Positions 35,156 through 45,451 of a stretch of DNA of 64,000 nt are shown here, piece by piece. The stretch is taken from assembly GCA_963975935.1 (NCBI GenBank), contig CAXBIQ010000001.1, forward strand, positions 372,001 through 436,000. The letters run 5' to 3'. The notes under the pieces were generated by a model. It searched no databases. It was not told the origin of the DNA and worked only from the letters and a program-made list of their open reading frames with translations. Position 1 is the first letter of the stretch. Each line of letters starts with the position of its first letter. The stretch comes from Planktosalinus sp963975935. Its GTDB lineage: Bacteria; Bacteroidota; Bacteroidia; Flavobacteriales; Flavobacteriaceae. Made by a program: the position numbers and the translations under genes.

Positions 35156-37384
35156 TCAAAATTCATATCCGACGGCAAAATTAAACCCAAAAGGATGACC
35201 AGGTCGTAATCCTGCTGGTACACGAGATACCGCATATTCTGTATCAAATAGGTTTATCACGTTAGTTGATAATGTAAAATTTTCATTAAGGAAATAATGT
35301 GCAGATAAGTCAACGATAAAGTTAGAATCTACTTTGAAATTTTCTGGAATAGGCCCAGAACCAGCCTTGGTTCTAAATGCACCTTTATAGCGTGAATTTA
35401 GGTTTACTTCAAATTTCTTATGCTGTAGCCCTAATGTTGCATTTAATTGGTTTTTTGCAATGTATGGTATTTCATCCCCTTTGGTAACCACCCCATAGAT
35501 ATCTTCGTTACTGTCAAAACTGGTCAGGAATTCGGTATCGGTAAGCGTATAGGAAATCGATAGAGGAAGTTTAAATTTCTCTGATGTATTGTATAGCAAA
35601 TTGTAATTTAGCAAAAGCTCAAGGCCACTTACACGAACTTCACCTGCATTAAACTGGTCGAGGCTTCCTGTGCCACCTGTTGCAGCCAAATCACTTCCCA
35701 ACAGATTTTGATAATCATTGTAGAACCCGACAAGTTCCCCTGAAAAACCTTTAAAGCCAAATCGAGAACCCAACTCATAATTAATGCTTTTTTCGGCATT
35801 TTGTTCCGGTGTATTACTTGGTGGCGAAAACCCTTTATGTACCCCACCGAAGACCGATATATAGTTATTGAATCTGTAATTCGCACCTATGCCTGGAATC
35901 CACACATTTACATTGTTCTCGCGAATAGCTAAATCCTGACCAGTTCTGTTTGGGTCGTCAGTACCATAATCCATTCGTGTTAATGTAATATTTTCATAGC
36001 GCAAGCCAGGTGTTAAGGTGAGGTTCTCAATTTTAAGGGTGTACAAGAGGTGCGCCGCCAATGCTTTTGCACTGCTTATACGATTAGCGTCAGTACCTTT
36101 TTCGGCCACCGTGGTTCGTATTAATTCTTGGTTTTGAAATGCGTACCTGTCCACCCACTGAAATCTGTCCTCGTCATCTTCGTGGTAACGTATTCCCACT
36201 TCCAGGGTTTGTAACCAATCCGAACCCCATCGTAATTTGGCAATGGACTGAACACCATTTGAAGTATATACTCTATTATTTGCCTTTATTCCCATAACAT
36301 CGTCTTGGGTGTTTTCATTTCCTAAAATGGTTTGGTATTCTAAGGGGTAATCCTGTGGTGCGGACAGGATATTACTAATACTCACCCTTTCGCCTAAATT
36401 TACATCGTCCAATTTGTACCAATTACGCTTGAATTTATTGAGGTAGCCGGTAGTACTTATATTTAACGAAGGGGAGACTTGTATAAAATGGGTAAGTTGG
36501 TATTGTTGATGTTCGGCATTCATAACATCCTCGGATGATGCCCTGTATCTTCTATAAGGGTTTTCTACAAAATCTTCATCGGTCAATCCCAAGTAAGTTT
36601 CGTTCGCTTCTTCTTCAGAATACTGGATTTTAAATGTTAGTGACTGATACATTTTTGCATCTAAATTTGAGTTGACCCTAAACTTCGCCAAATAATCAGA
36701 TTTATCAAATCCTGTATTGCCACCGCCATCAAGATTTTTAAAACCATCAGAATTATAATTAAAATAATCTGTTACAAACCCAAAATTTTTATAGCTATCA
36801 CCAATGACTAATTGAGTGTTTCTGGAATCATAATTCCCTGCGGCAATGGAAGCTCGTCCAGAAAATTTGTCCGGAATTCGGGACGATATCATATTAATGG
36901 CACCGCCAGTGGTATTTGGTCCATATTGAATTTGACTGCTTCCTTTTAAGACTTCGATGGCCTGCATTCGCCCAATGGTAGGAAAATAATAGGCGGCAGG
37001 TGCGCTGTAGGGTGCAGGGGCAATGAGAACACCATCTTCCATCAAATTAATTTTTGCACTACGCTCAGGCGATGTACCTCGCAAACTTATATTTGGACGT
37101 AGTCCAAAACCATCCTCTTCGTAAATATTAATTCCTGGAACCGTTTGTAATACCCTATTGATATTTGTATATGAAAATTTTTTTAAATCCTCTTCGGAAA
37201 TATAGTTCGCAGAACCCGTTTTGTTTTTAATCTCAAATTTACTTCCCAGTATGGTGTTGGCAGAAATAATGACCTCTTTTAAGCGTTCCGTTTTTTGTTG
37301 GAGAGAATCCTCTTTCTGAGGATTGGTTTGTGCACATAGGACTGTAAGTTGTAAGATAAATAGTAAGAAAAATAGAGTTCTCAT
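35156..37384 (-). CDS. TonB-dependent outer-membrane receptor
   Basis: 742 residues with a signal peptide ending near AQT. The plug domain shows NINRVLQTVPGINIYEEDG, SLRGTSPERS, and VLKGSSQIQYGPNTTGGAIN; the rest is a 22-strand-type barrel ending in an aromatic residue (GYEF). It resembles FecA/FhuA-like receptors rather than SusC, with no carboxypeptidase-like N-terminal domain. The ligand may be a metal complex, judging from its placement between two HYC_CC_PP genes beside copper systems; iron-siderophore uptake is the alternative. Confidence 0.88.
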   Translation of the reverse strand: MRTLFFLLFILQLTVLCAQTNPQKEDSLQQKTERLKEVIISANTILGSKFEIKNKTGSANYISEEDLKKFSYTNINRVLQTVPGINIYEEDGFGLRPNISLRGTSPERSAKINLMEDGVLIAPAPYSAPAAYYFPTIGRMQAIEVLKGSSQIQYGPNTTGGAINMISSRIPDKFSGRASIAAGNYDSRNTQLVIGDSYKNFGFVTDYFNYNSDGFKNLDGGGNTGFDKSDYLAKFRVNSNLDAKMYQSLTFKIQYSEEEANETYLGLTDEDFVENPYRRYRASSEDVMNAEHQQYQLTHFIQVSPSLNISTTGYLNKFKRNWYKLDDVNLGERVSISNILSAPQDYPLEYQTILGNENTQDDVMGIKANNRVYTSNGVQSIAKLRWGSDWLQTLEVGIRYHEDDEDRFQWVDRYAFQNQELIRTTVAEKGTDANRISSAKALAAHLLYTLKIENLTLTPGLRYENITLTRMDYGTDDPNRTGQDLAIRENNVNVWIPGIGANYRFNNYISVFGGVHKGFSPPSNTPEQNAEKSINYELGSRFGFKGFSGELVGFYNDYQNLLGSDLAATGGTGSLDQFNAGEVRVSGLELLLNYNLLYNTSEKFKLPLSISYTLTDTEFLTSFDSNEDIYGVVTKGDEIPYIAKNQLNATLGLQHKKFEVNLNSRYKGAFRTKAGSGPIPENFKVDSNFIVDLSAHYFLNENFTLSTNVINLFDTEYAVSRVPAGLRPGHPFGFNFAVGYEF

Positions 37385-37421
37385 TTGCTATAAATTATTT
37401 AGAATGATTTTAAATAGAAGG

Positions 37422-37452
37422 CAAATGTAGTATGCTGTTTTTGAAAATCCAA
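37422..37452 (-). promoter_or_regulatory. Promoter for the TonB receptor
   Basis: On the minus strand TTG (37452-37450), a 20-nt spacer, then TACATTTG (37429-37422), a full match to TAnnTTTG. It lies about 38 bp upstream of the receptor ATG at 37384. Confidence 0.6.
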
Positions 37453-37574
37453 CATTGTTTAGAATAATTCTTAATAATAATATCGAAGCTTTTTATACTC
37501 AACAGTTTATAATCTAAACAGAATTGGGCGAAGTAAAATGCTAAAAGTGTATTCTAAATTATTTGTTAAATAAG

Positions 37575-37604
37575 TTTACTCTAATAAAAAATTTTATAGC
37601 TTTG
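37575..37604 (+). promoter_or_regulatory. Promoter for the second HYC_CC_PP gene
   Basis: TAGCTTTG (37597-37604) is a full TAnnTTTG match; a weak TTTA (37575-37578) stands 18 nt before it. The ATG at 37613 is only 8 bases past the box, so the leader is nearly absent, as for the paralogue at 35 kb. Confidence 0.55.
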
Positions 37605-37612
37605 TAGAATTA

Positions 37613-38029
37613 ATGAAAAAGATTTTCTACAAAATATCATCTTTTAGTATGGCACTTTTAGTGTTGTTCTCAACTTTGTCTTTTACTGTTGAGAGTCATT
37701 ATTGTGGAGATATTTTAGTTGATTCTTCTGTGTTTGGCGCAGCCGAAACCTGTGGTATGGAAGTACAAAAAACTTCCCCTTCATCTGACTGTGACATTAC
37801 TAAGAAAAATTGTTGTAGCGATGAGCAAATACTTGTTGAAGGTCAGGACACTTTAAAGATTACCTTTGATAAATTGGAAAAAGAACAACAGATTTTTGTT
37901 GCATCTTTTATTTATTCCTATATAAATTTATTTACTTCCTCAGAAAGTAAAGACACCGCTTTTAAGGACTATTCTCCTCCACCTCTTATAAGGGATGTCC
38001 AGATTTTGGACCAGACCTTCCTCATTTGA
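37613..38029 (+). CDS. HYC_CC_PP family exported protein, second copy
   Basis: 138 residues with signal peptide, then SHYC (28-31), KNCCSDE in the middle and YSPPPLIRDVQ near the end: all three landmarks of the HYC_CC_PP family in canonical form. It shares the plan and the ending (LDQTFLI) with the copy at 34.6-35.0 kb. It opens the plus-strand copper block 104 bp before cusA, with a weak hairpin between them, so it may be co-transcribed in part. Periplasmic metal-related function is inferred. Confidence 0.85.
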   Translation: MKKIFYKISSFSMALLVLFSTLSFTVESHYCGDILVDSSVFGAAETCGMEVQKTSPSSDCDITKKNCCSDEQILVEGQDTLKITFDKLEKEQQIFVASFIYSYINLFTSSESKDTAFKDYSPPPLIRDVQILDQTFLI

Positions 38030-38050
38030 TTTTTAAGTAATTAACTCTTA

Positions 38051-38075
38051 AGTCCAACATTAACTTGTTTGGACT
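38051..38075 (+). terminator. Weak hairpin between HYC_CC_PP and cusA
   Basis: Arms agtccaa (38051-38057) and ttggact (38069-38075) pair perfectly around an 11-nt loop. A T-run is present only 16 nt further on (around 38092). It may attenuate rather than stop transcription into cusA; an operator is also possible. Confidence 0.4.
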
Positions 38076-38132
38076 AAACTGCTTGTACCTTGTTTTTTCA
38101 ACAAGTATTATTATTACTTAAAACTCATTTTT

Positions 38133-41100
38133 ATGCTAAATAAAAGCATCAAATTTTTAATAGAAAATAAACTGGTAGCTGTTTTACTACTTACTTTATT
38201 TGTTGCTTGGGGCGTGGTAAACGCACCTTTTGAATGGAACACTGGGTCACTTCCCCGAAACCCTGTTGCGGTAGATGCCATACCTGATATTGGTGAAAAC
38301 CAGCAAATTGTATTTACTAAATGGGATGGACGTTCCCCTCAGGATATCGAAGACCAAATAACCTATCCATTAACCACGTCACTTCTTGGAATTCCGGGAG
38401 TTAAGACCATTCGTAGTTCTTCAATGTTTGGGTTCTCAAGTATCTACATCATATTTGAAGAAGATATTGAGTTTTACTGGAGCCGAAGCCGAATTCTTGA
38501 AAAACTAAATTCATTGCCAGCTGGATTGCTTCCTGAAGGTGTTAACCCTGCTTTAGGGCCAGATGCCACAGGTCTTGGGCAAATTTATTGGTACACGCTG
38601 GAAGGCCGTGATGAAAACGGTAACGTAACTGGCGGTTGGGATTTACAGGAATTACGAAGCATTCAGGATTTCTACGTGAAATATGCCCTGTCTTCGGCAA
38701 GCGGTGTTTCTGAAGTCGCCTCAATTGGTGGTTATGTATTGGAATACCAGGTGGATGTCAACCCAGAGTTGATGAAACAATATAAAATTGGTTTGAATGA
38801 AGTTGTAAAAGCCGTAAAACAAAGCAACAAAGATGTTGGTGCACAAACGCTTGAAATCAACCAAGCTGAATACCTTATAAGAGGATTGGGTTACATTAAG
38901 AAACTATCTGATTTAGAAAACGCGGTAGTTACTTCAAAAGATTTTACATCCATCCGTATAAAGGATATTGCAAAAGTTTCCCACGGTCCTGCTACAAGAA
39001 GAGGTCTTTTAGATAAAGAAGGAGCAGAGGTTGTAGGTGGTGTTGTGGTAGCGCGCTATGGTGCCAATCCAATGGAGGTTATCAATAACGTTAAAGAAAA
39101 AATAAATGAATTAAGTTCAGGCTTGCCCTCTAAAACATTAAGTGATGGTAGAACATCACAACTTACCGTTGTTCCCTTTTATGACAGAACAGAATTGATA
39201 CAAGAAACCTTGGATACGCTGGAGGAAGCACTGTCATTACAAATTTTAGTCACCATTTTCGTAATCATCATAATGGTATTCAATTTGCGGGCTTCCATAT
39301 TGATTTCGGGATTATTACCTATAGCGGTGTTAATGGTTTTTATTTCGATGAAACTCTTCAACGTAGATGCGAATATTGTGGCCTTATCGGGTATTGCTAT
39401 TGCTATTGGAACAATGGTAGATATGGGGGTTATCCTTACAGAAAATGTGCTGAGGCATATAGACGAAAGTGATGAAGATGTGCCAATGGATACCATTGTG
39501 TACAATGCCACTGCGGAAGTTTCCGGGGCTATACTCACAGCTATACTGACCACTATTATAAGTTTCATTCCGGTATTCACGATGATCGGTGCTGAAGGTA
39601 AATTGTTTAGACCATTGGCTTTTACCAAAACTGCTGCCCTAATAGCAGCCTTAACTGTGTCCTTGTTTTTAATTCCACCGTTTACAGCCTATTTATTTAA
39701 AAAGAGAAGCATAAGGACTTCTTTTAGCTATATTTTAAATGGAACGATGATTATTCTGGGTATTGTATCCCTTATTTTCGGATACCCGTTAGGATTAATA
39801 TTAATAGCATTTGGTACGGTTGGCATTCTGTCGTTAAAGGAAATGATTACCGCAAAACTGGCGAATACTATCAACATATTTGTCTCTGCATTTGCTCTTA
39901 TATTTTTACTGGGAGAATATTGGAGGCCATTGGGAGTTGATAGAAGCTTCTTTATAAATGTAATTTTTGTAGGTCTTATCTGTTTTGGTCTTTTAGGAGT
40001 ATTTACACTTTTTAGAAATTATTATGTTCGAATATTAAATTGGGCATTACGCAACAAGCTGTTGTTCCTTTCTGTACCTACAACCATCGTAATTTTTGGA
40101 TTTATGATTATGAATAATACAGGTAAGGAATTTATGCCGTCACTTAATGAAGGTTCTTTTTTGTTAATGCCCACATCAATGCCACACGCCGGCGTTGAAG
40201 AAAACAAACGCGTATTACAACAATTGGATATGGCAGTAGCCAGTATCCCAGAAATTGAAACCGTAGTAGGTAAATCTGGGCGTACAGAATCAGCATTAGA
40301 CCCTGCACCGTTATCGATGTATGAGAATGTTATTCAATATAAATCTGAATATATTTTAAATGAAAATCGCAAAAGACAACGCTTTAAGGTAAACGAAGAC
40401 GGCTTATTTGTTTTAAAGGATGGCAGTTTAGTAACCAACCCTAATAGCGAAATTGAAGTAGAAGATGATGACTATAAAGCCTCAAAAATTACAGACCCAT
40501 TCTCTGTGACAAGTTCACAGCTAATACCAGATGACGATGGAGAGTACTTTAGAAATTGGCGACCTGAAATTGAATCGCCAGACGATATTTGGAAAGAAAT
40601 CATAAGGGTTACAAAGCTTCCAGGTGTTACTTCTGCACCCAAGCTACAACCCATAGAAACACGCTTGGTGATGCTACAGACTGGTATGCGAGCACCTATG
40701 GGCATTAAGGTGAAAGGACAGGATTTAAAAGAAATTGAGGCGTTTGGGGTACAATTGGAAGATATCTTAAAACAAGCAGAGGGTGTAAAGGATGAAGCAG
40801 TTTTTGCCGACCGTATTGTGGGGAAACCCTACCTACTTATTGATATTGACAGAGAACGACTTGCGCGCTATGGTATAACCATAGAACAGGTACAGCAAGT
40901 TATACAGGTTTCTGTTGGTGGTATGGTGCTTTCACAAACAGTAGAAGGTAGGGAGCGCTATGGTATTCGTGTACGCTACCCAAGGGAATTACGCGCAAAT
41001 CCAAACGATTTAAAAGACATTTATGTTCCAGTAGAAAAAGGGAGTCCGGTTCCGTTAAGTGAGTTGGCTACTATAAGATACGAACAAGGGCCGCAGGTCA

Positions 41101-41873
41101 TTAAAAGTGAGGATACTTTTTTAGTAGGCTATGTCCTTTTTGATAAATTAGATGGTTTCGCCGAAGTAGATGTGGTGGAAAATGCCCAAGCTCTTATTCA
41201 AGAAAAAATTGACAATGGCGAATTGACCGTTCCAAAGGGTATCAATTATCAATTTACGGGAACGTATGAAAATCAGTTACGAGCAGAAAAAACATTGAGC
41301 GTGGTAGTACCTCTGGCTTTGGCTATTATTTTTCTAATCCTATATTTCCAGTTCCGTTCTGTTGGAACGTCATTAATGGTCTTTACTGGAATTGCTGTCG
41401 CCTTTGCGGGAGGTTTTTTAATGATATGGTTCTACGGCCAAGATTGGTTCTTAAACTTCAGCTTTTTCGGAGAAAATTTACGAGACCTCTTTCAAATGCA
41501 CACCATTAATTTAAGTGTCGCTGTATGGGTTGGTTTTATTGCTCTATTCGGTATTGCTACCGATGATGGCGTAGTAATGGCTACCTACCTTACGCAAACC
41601 TTTGACAAAAACAAACCTAAAGATAGAAAAAGCATTAGGGCATCCGTAGTTGAGGCAGGAGAAAAACGTATCCGTCCGTGTTTAATGACAACGGCGACAA
41701 CTATTCTTGCTTTGTTGCCTGTATTAACATCAACAGGTCGAGGGAGTGATATAATGATTCCAATGGCTATTCCTTCTTTTGGTGGGATGTTAATTGCACT
41801 TATAACCCTATTTGTTGTGCCAGTTTTATTTAGCTGGAAAGAAGAATTTCAATTAAGACGAGCTACAAAATGA
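38133..41873 (+). CDS. cusA: CusA/CzcA-type heavy-metal RND efflux pump
   Basis: 1246 residues, about 200 longer than E. coli CusA. The extra length comes from an insertion with several membrane-like segments (about 530-640) and an acidic insertion in the second periplasmic loop (near 760-800). Landmarks: DIGENQQIVFTKWDGRSPQD at the N-terminus, GIAIAIGTMVDMGVIL in TM4 with the proton-relay Asp, and LQTGMRAPMGIKVKG in the metal-path region. It is the inner-membrane motor that exports Cu+/Ag+ through TolC. Its stop overlaps the TolC-like gene by 4 bp; the CusB adaptor lies 8.6 kb downstream. Confidence 0.93.
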   Translation: MLNKSIKFLIENKLVAVLLLTLFVAWGVVNAPFEWNTGSLPRNPVAVDAIPDIGENQQIVFTKWDGRSPQDIEDQITYPLTTSLLGIPGVKTIRSSSMFGFSSIYIIFEEDIEFYWSRSRILEKLNSLPAGLLPEGVNPALGPDATGLGQIYWYTLEGRDENGNVTGGWDLQELRSIQDFYVKYALSSASGVSEVASIGGYVLEYQVDVNPELMKQYKIGLNEVVKAVKQSNKDVGAQTLEINQAEYLIRGLGYIKKLSDLENAVVTSKDFTSIRIKDIAKVSHGPATRRGLLDKEGAEVVGGVVVARYGANPMEVINNVKEKINELSSGLPSKTLSDGRTSQLTVVPFYDRTELIQETLDTLEEALSLQILVTIFVIIIMVFNLRASILISGLLPIAVLMVFISMKLFNVDANIVALSGIAIAIGTMVDMGVILTENVLRHIDESDEDVPMDTIVYNATAEVSGAILTAILTTIISFIPVFTMIGAEGKLFRPLAFTKTAALIAALTVSLFLIPPFTAYLFKKRSIRTSFSYILNGTMIILGIVSLIFGYPLGLILIAFGTVGILSLKEMITAKLANTINIFVSAFALIFLLGEYWRPLGVDRSFFINVIFVGLICFGLLGVFTLFRNYYVRILNWALRNKLLFLSVPTTIVIFGFMIMNNTGKEFMPSLNEGSFLLMPTSMPHAGVEENKRVLQQLDMAVASIPEIETVVGKSGRTESALDPAPLSMYENVIQYKSEYILNENRKRQRFKVNEDGLFVLKDGSLVTNPNSEIEVEDDDYKASKITDPFSVTSSQLIPDDDGEYFRNWRPEIESPDDIWKEIIRVTKLPGVTSAPKLQPIETRLVMLQTGMRAPMGIKVKGQDLKEIEAFGVQLEDILKQAEGVKDEAVFADRIVGKPYLLIDIDRERLARYGITIEQVQQVIQVSVGGMVLSQTVEGRERYGIRVRYPRELRANPNDLKDIYVPVEKGSPVPLSELATIRYEQGPQVIKSEDTFLVGYVLFDKLDGFAEVDVVENAQALIQEKIDNGELTVPKGINYQFTGTYENQLRAEKTLSVVVPLALAIIFLILYFQFRSVGTSLMVFTGIAVAFAGGFLMIWFYGQDWFLNFSFFGENLRDLFQMHTINLSVAVWVGFIALFGIATDDGVVMATYLTQTFDKNKPKDRKSIRASVVEAGEKRIRPCLMTTATTILALLPVLTSTGRGSDIMIPMAIPSFGGMLIALITLFVVPVLFSWKEEFQLRRATK

Positions 41874-43081
41874 GATATATAATTTTAATAGCACTTGTTT
41901 TTTTCGCTTTCGCGGAAGTAAATGCACAAGATTTAGCATCCTATATTCAGGAAGCTGAAAAGAACAATCCAGAAATCCAAGCTTTTGAATTGCGGTACAA
42001 TATCGCCGAAGAAAAAGTAAATGAAGTTAACAGCTTACCAAATACTGAATTTAATTTTGGCGTTATGGCTATAGCTCCTGAAATGGATATGCCTATGGAG
42101 CAATTTAGTGCCTCTGTAATGCAAATGTTACCGTGGTTCGGGACCATTTCAGCAAGGGAAAATTATGCATCATCTATAGCAGAAGCGCAATATGTTGATA
42201 TAGCAATTGCGAAAAGAAAACTTTCATTGTCAGTATCCCAGTCATATTATAAACTTTATGCCATACGTGCAAAACAGCTTATTCTGGATGAGAACATTGA
42301 ACTTTTACAAACCTATGAACGCCTAGCATTAACTTCATTGGAAGTTGGTAAAGCATCAGCTGTTGATGTACTTCGCCTTCAAATAAGGCAAAACGAATTA
42401 GTTCAACAAAAGGAAGTGCTAGAACAGGGTTTTCAGGCAGAACAGACGCTGTTCAATAACCTTTTGAATCGTGAAGAAAATATGTCGGTGGATGTTGTGG
42501 AAGAAATGATGATTCCGGACGTTGACCCTCTGGTTTTAAATGAGAACCTTCAAATAAACCCGGAACTTATTAAATATGATAAGTTATATGAATCTGTTGA
42601 GCAGTCAGAGCTGTTAAACCAAAAGGAAAGTGGTCCTATGGTAGGGTTTGGAGTGCAGTATATTAACCAAGAAAATAGTCCAATGATAACTAGCTCTTTT
42701 AAAGATATGGTTATGCCTATGCTTTCTATTTCTATTCCCATTTTTAATAATAAATATAAGTCTGTGACAAGACAAAATGAGTTGAAACAACTAGAAATAA
42801 AATTTCAAAAAGAGGATAGGTTGAATAAGTTAAAAACACTTTTGGCGCAAGGGTTTTATAATAGAAATGCGGCAAGAATTAAGTTCAATGTACAAACCGA
42901 TAATTTGAAACAGGCCATTGATGCCGAGGAAATTCTTATGAAAAACTACGAAACTGGAACTATAGATTTTAATGATGTGTTAGATGTACAGGAATTGCAG
43001 TTAAAGTTTCAAATCAATTTAATCGATTCCATTAAAGAGTATTTTACAGAATATGCTTTAATAAATTATTTAACAAGATAA
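41870..43081 (+). CDS. TolC-family outer-membrane efflux protein
   Basis: 403 residues, signal peptide ending at about residue 19 (VNAQ). Two long coiled-coil repeats typical of TolC/CusC are visible (NNPEIQAFELRYNIAEEKV and the later NPELIKYDKLYESVEQSE). It is somewhat short for the family. A Met-rich patch (MAIAPEMDMPMEQFSASVM) may face the metal path. ATGA overlap with cusA shows it forms the outer-membrane duct of that pump. Confidence 0.9.
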   Translation: MRYIILIALVFFAFAEVNAQDLASYIQEAEKNNPEIQAFELRYNIAEEKVNEVNSLPNTEFNFGVMAIAPEMDMPMEQFSASVMQMLPWFGTISARENYASSIAEAQYVDIAIAKRKLSLSVSQSYYKLYAIRAKQLILDENIELLQTYERLALTSLEVGKASAVDVLRLQIRQNELVQQKEVLEQGFQAEQTLFNNLLNREENMSVDVVEEMMIPDVDPLVLNENLQINPELIKYDKLYESVEQSELLNQKESGPMVGFGVQYINQENSPMITSSFKDMVMPMLSISIPIFNNKYKSVTRQNELKQLEIKFQKEDRLNKLKTLLAQGFYNRNAARIKFNVQTDNLKQAIDAEEILMKNYETGTIDFNDVLDVQELQLKFQINLIDSIKEYFTEYALINYLTR

Positions 43082-43129
43082 AAAATTGAACTAGGCCAAA
43101 TTGGCTTTTGAACACTAAAATAAAGAATT

Positions 43130-45430
43130 ATGATTAGAAAGATAACAATACTATTTGTACTTCTCGTTTCATTTGAAAGTGTTGCACAAGTAGGAACCAA
43201 CGGACAAGATAGAAAAGAAGAAGGACGACCTATTAAAGAGTATAACCTTACCATTGAAGAAAATAAAATGACCCTTGGAGGCGTAACGGCCAATGCAATG
43301 ACCATAAACGGCCAAATTCCTGGTCCAGTCTTGGAATTTACCGAGGGAGACCTTGCCATAATCAATGTGACTAATAAAATGGATGAGGAAACATCAGTGC
43401 ATTGGCACGGATTGATACTTCCCAATTTTTACGACGGGGTTCCATATTTAACTACCCCACCGATTGAGCCAGGAACAACTTTCCAATACAGGATTCCAAT
43501 CAACCAATCGGGAACATATTGGTACCATTCCCACACAATGCTACAAGAACAAAAAGGTGTTTATGGGTCTATTATCATTCATCCAAAAGAGAAAACCTTG
43601 GAATATGATAAAGATTTAGTCGTGGTATTATCAGATTGGACCAATGAAAAACCAATGAATGTACTACGTAACTTAAAGAGGGGTAACGAGTGGTATCAAG
43701 TTAAAAAGGGTACAGCAGTACCGTTGAGTAGGGTAATTAAAGAAGGTGCTCTGGGAGCACAGTTCAAATTTTGGCGAGACCGTATGGAAGGCGCAGATAT
43801 TGCAGATATCTACTACCCTGCATTTTTAACAAATGGTAAAAAACAAGCAGACTATCCAGAATTTCTACCAGGTGAAAAAGTAAGGCTTCGTTTTATCAAT
43901 GCATCGGCATCTACTTATTATTGGATGGATTTCGGAGGAGGTAACCCAATGGTTGTTTCAAATGATGGTATTGATGTAGAACCTATATCCAAAAGTCGCT
44001 TCCTTTTTGGTATTGCTGAAACCTACGATGTAATTGTCACCATTCCAGAAGGTACTGTAGAAATTACTGCCACGGCACAGGATGGCTCTGGTGATACCTC
44101 TTTACGTATAGGACAAGGAACACTTTATCCCGCAGAAAGAATTGACAGACCAGACAAAGTGGAAATGATGAAGCAAATGGCTAAAATGGATATGAAAATG
44201 GGAGCTCCTTCTATGGTAGGCAACAAAAAGAAAAATACACCCAAAGTTTTGATGCAGAAGTACGGGATGAAGATGGATATGAAAGATGGGCAAATGAATA
44301 TGAACGATAATATGTCTATGAAGGATGGCGCAATGAATGATAAAATGAATATGGATGACCATATGAACCATAATGACCAAATGATGCAAAAAGACACTTC
44401 TTCGTTTGATTACAACACCCGAAAGACCTATTTCAACTATGATTTTTTAAAGGCAAAAGAAAACACCACATATAAAGCAGATTTACCGGTAAATGACATT
44501 TTATTGAACCTAACTGGAAATATGCAGCGTTACGTTTGGAGTATGAACGGTGTACCCTTATCGGAAACGGATAAAATAAAAATCAAGGGTGGCGAGGTAA
44601 CAAGAATTACCCTCAATAACCTGACAATGATGCACCACCCAATGCACCTTCACGGGCATTACTTTAGGGTGATTAACGAAAATGGAGAACGTTCCCCGTT
44701 GAAACATACTGTTAATGTGCCGCCTATGCAAAAAGTTGTTATCGAATTTTATAACGAAGAGTATGGCGATTGGTTCTTCCACTGTCACATACTGTATCAT
44801 ATGATGGGTGGTATGGCACGCGTATTTAGTTATGACACACCAAGGGACAAAAGAATGGCAGATTATCCGGTTCAAAAACTAATTGATGAGACAGACCATT
44901 ATTATTCGTGGGGATTGGCTCGTATAGGTTCAAATTTTAATGAACTCTTTTTAACGTCGAGCAATATCCGAAATGAATTTGGTTTGAGAACAGAGTTCGA
45001 TTACGACCAAAATCTTGAAGCCGAAATAAGTTATAATAGGTATCTGAACGATTGGGTACGTGTTTATGCAGGAGTAAATACCGAAACGTCAACACCAGAT
45101 TCTTACGATACATTTAATACCGTAGGATTGGTTGGTGTAAAGTATTTTACGCCTTATAGATTTAATGTAGATGTGAGTATGGACCATCAGCTACGCCCAA
45201 GAATACGTTTGGACAGAGAATTATTGATTTTTCCAAGAATTTTTTTGGAAGGCGAATACGAATACAGAGCAGATTTTGGATGGGTCAATGATTTAGAGAA
45301 TAATAAATCATTTGAAAGCGATACACAATGGTTGGTAGGGGTTGCATACATTCTTTCGCGCAATTTTTCAATCCAAGCTAACTACAATAACCGATATGGA
45401 TTGGGTGGTGGACTATTAGCAAGATTTTAA
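43130..45430 (+). CDS. Multicopper oxidase (CopA-like) fused to a CopB-like outer-membrane barrel
   Basis: 766 residues with a Sec signal peptide. The four copper-site segments are all present: SVHWHGLILPNF, YWYHSHTMLQEQ, HHPMHLHGHYF and WFFHCHILYHMMGGM. A Met/Asp/Asn-rich stretch (about 345-425) should bind extra copper. From about residue 590 to the end the sequence changes to alternating barrel strands (EAEISYNRYLNDWVRVYAG, ending LGGGLLARF), like CopB/PcoB. Normally these are two proteins. The enzyme should oxidise Cu+ to the less toxic Cu2+, here tethered to the outer membrane. It follows the TolC gene after 48 bp. Confidence 0.9.
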   Translation: MIRKITILFVLLVSFESVAQVGTNGQDRKEEGRPIKEYNLTIEENKMTLGGVTANAMTINGQIPGPVLEFTEGDLAIINVTNKMDEETSVHWHGLILPNFYDGVPYLTTPPIEPGTTFQYRIPINQSGTYWYHSHTMLQEQKGVYGSIIIHPKEKTLEYDKDLVVVLSDWTNEKPMNVLRNLKRGNEWYQVKKGTAVPLSRVIKEGALGAQFKFWRDRMEGADIADIYYPAFLTNGKKQADYPEFLPGEKVRLRFINASASTYYWMDFGGGNPMVVSNDGIDVEPISKSRFLFGIAETYDVIVTIPEGTVEITATAQDGSGDTSLRIGQGTLYPAERIDRPDKVEMMKQMAKMDMKMGAPSMVGNKKKNTPKVLMQKYGMKMDMKDGQMNMNDNMSMKDGAMNDKMNMDDHMNHNDQMMQKDTSSFDYNTRKTYFNYDFLKAKENTTYKADLPVNDILLNLTGNMQRYVWSMNGVPLSETDKIKIKGGEVTRITLNNLTMMHHPMHLHGHYFRVINENGERSPLKHTVNVPPMQKVVIEFYNEEYGDWFFHCHILYHMMGGMARVFSYDTPRDKRMADYPVQKLIDETDHYYSWGLARIGSNFNELFLTSSNIRNEFGLRTEFDYDQNLEAEISYNRYLNDWVRVYAGVNTETSTPDSYDTFNTVGLVGVKYFTPYRFNVDVSMDHQLRPRIRLDRELLIFPRIFLEGEYEYRADFGWVNDLENNKSFESDTQWLVGVAYILSRNFSIQANYNNRYGLGGGLLARF

Positions 45431-45451
45431 ACAACTAAAAATTAAAAAAAG

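Noticed and set aside
39179..39628. 149-codon minus-strand frame inside cusA
   Set aside because: Antisense of RND membrane helices; Ile/Ser/Thr-rich low complexity.
44102..44397. His/Ile-rich minus-strand frames opposite the Met-rich part of the multicopper oxidase
   Set aside because: They arise from reading ATG/GAT repeats backwards; the resemblance to metal-binding proteins is an artefact.
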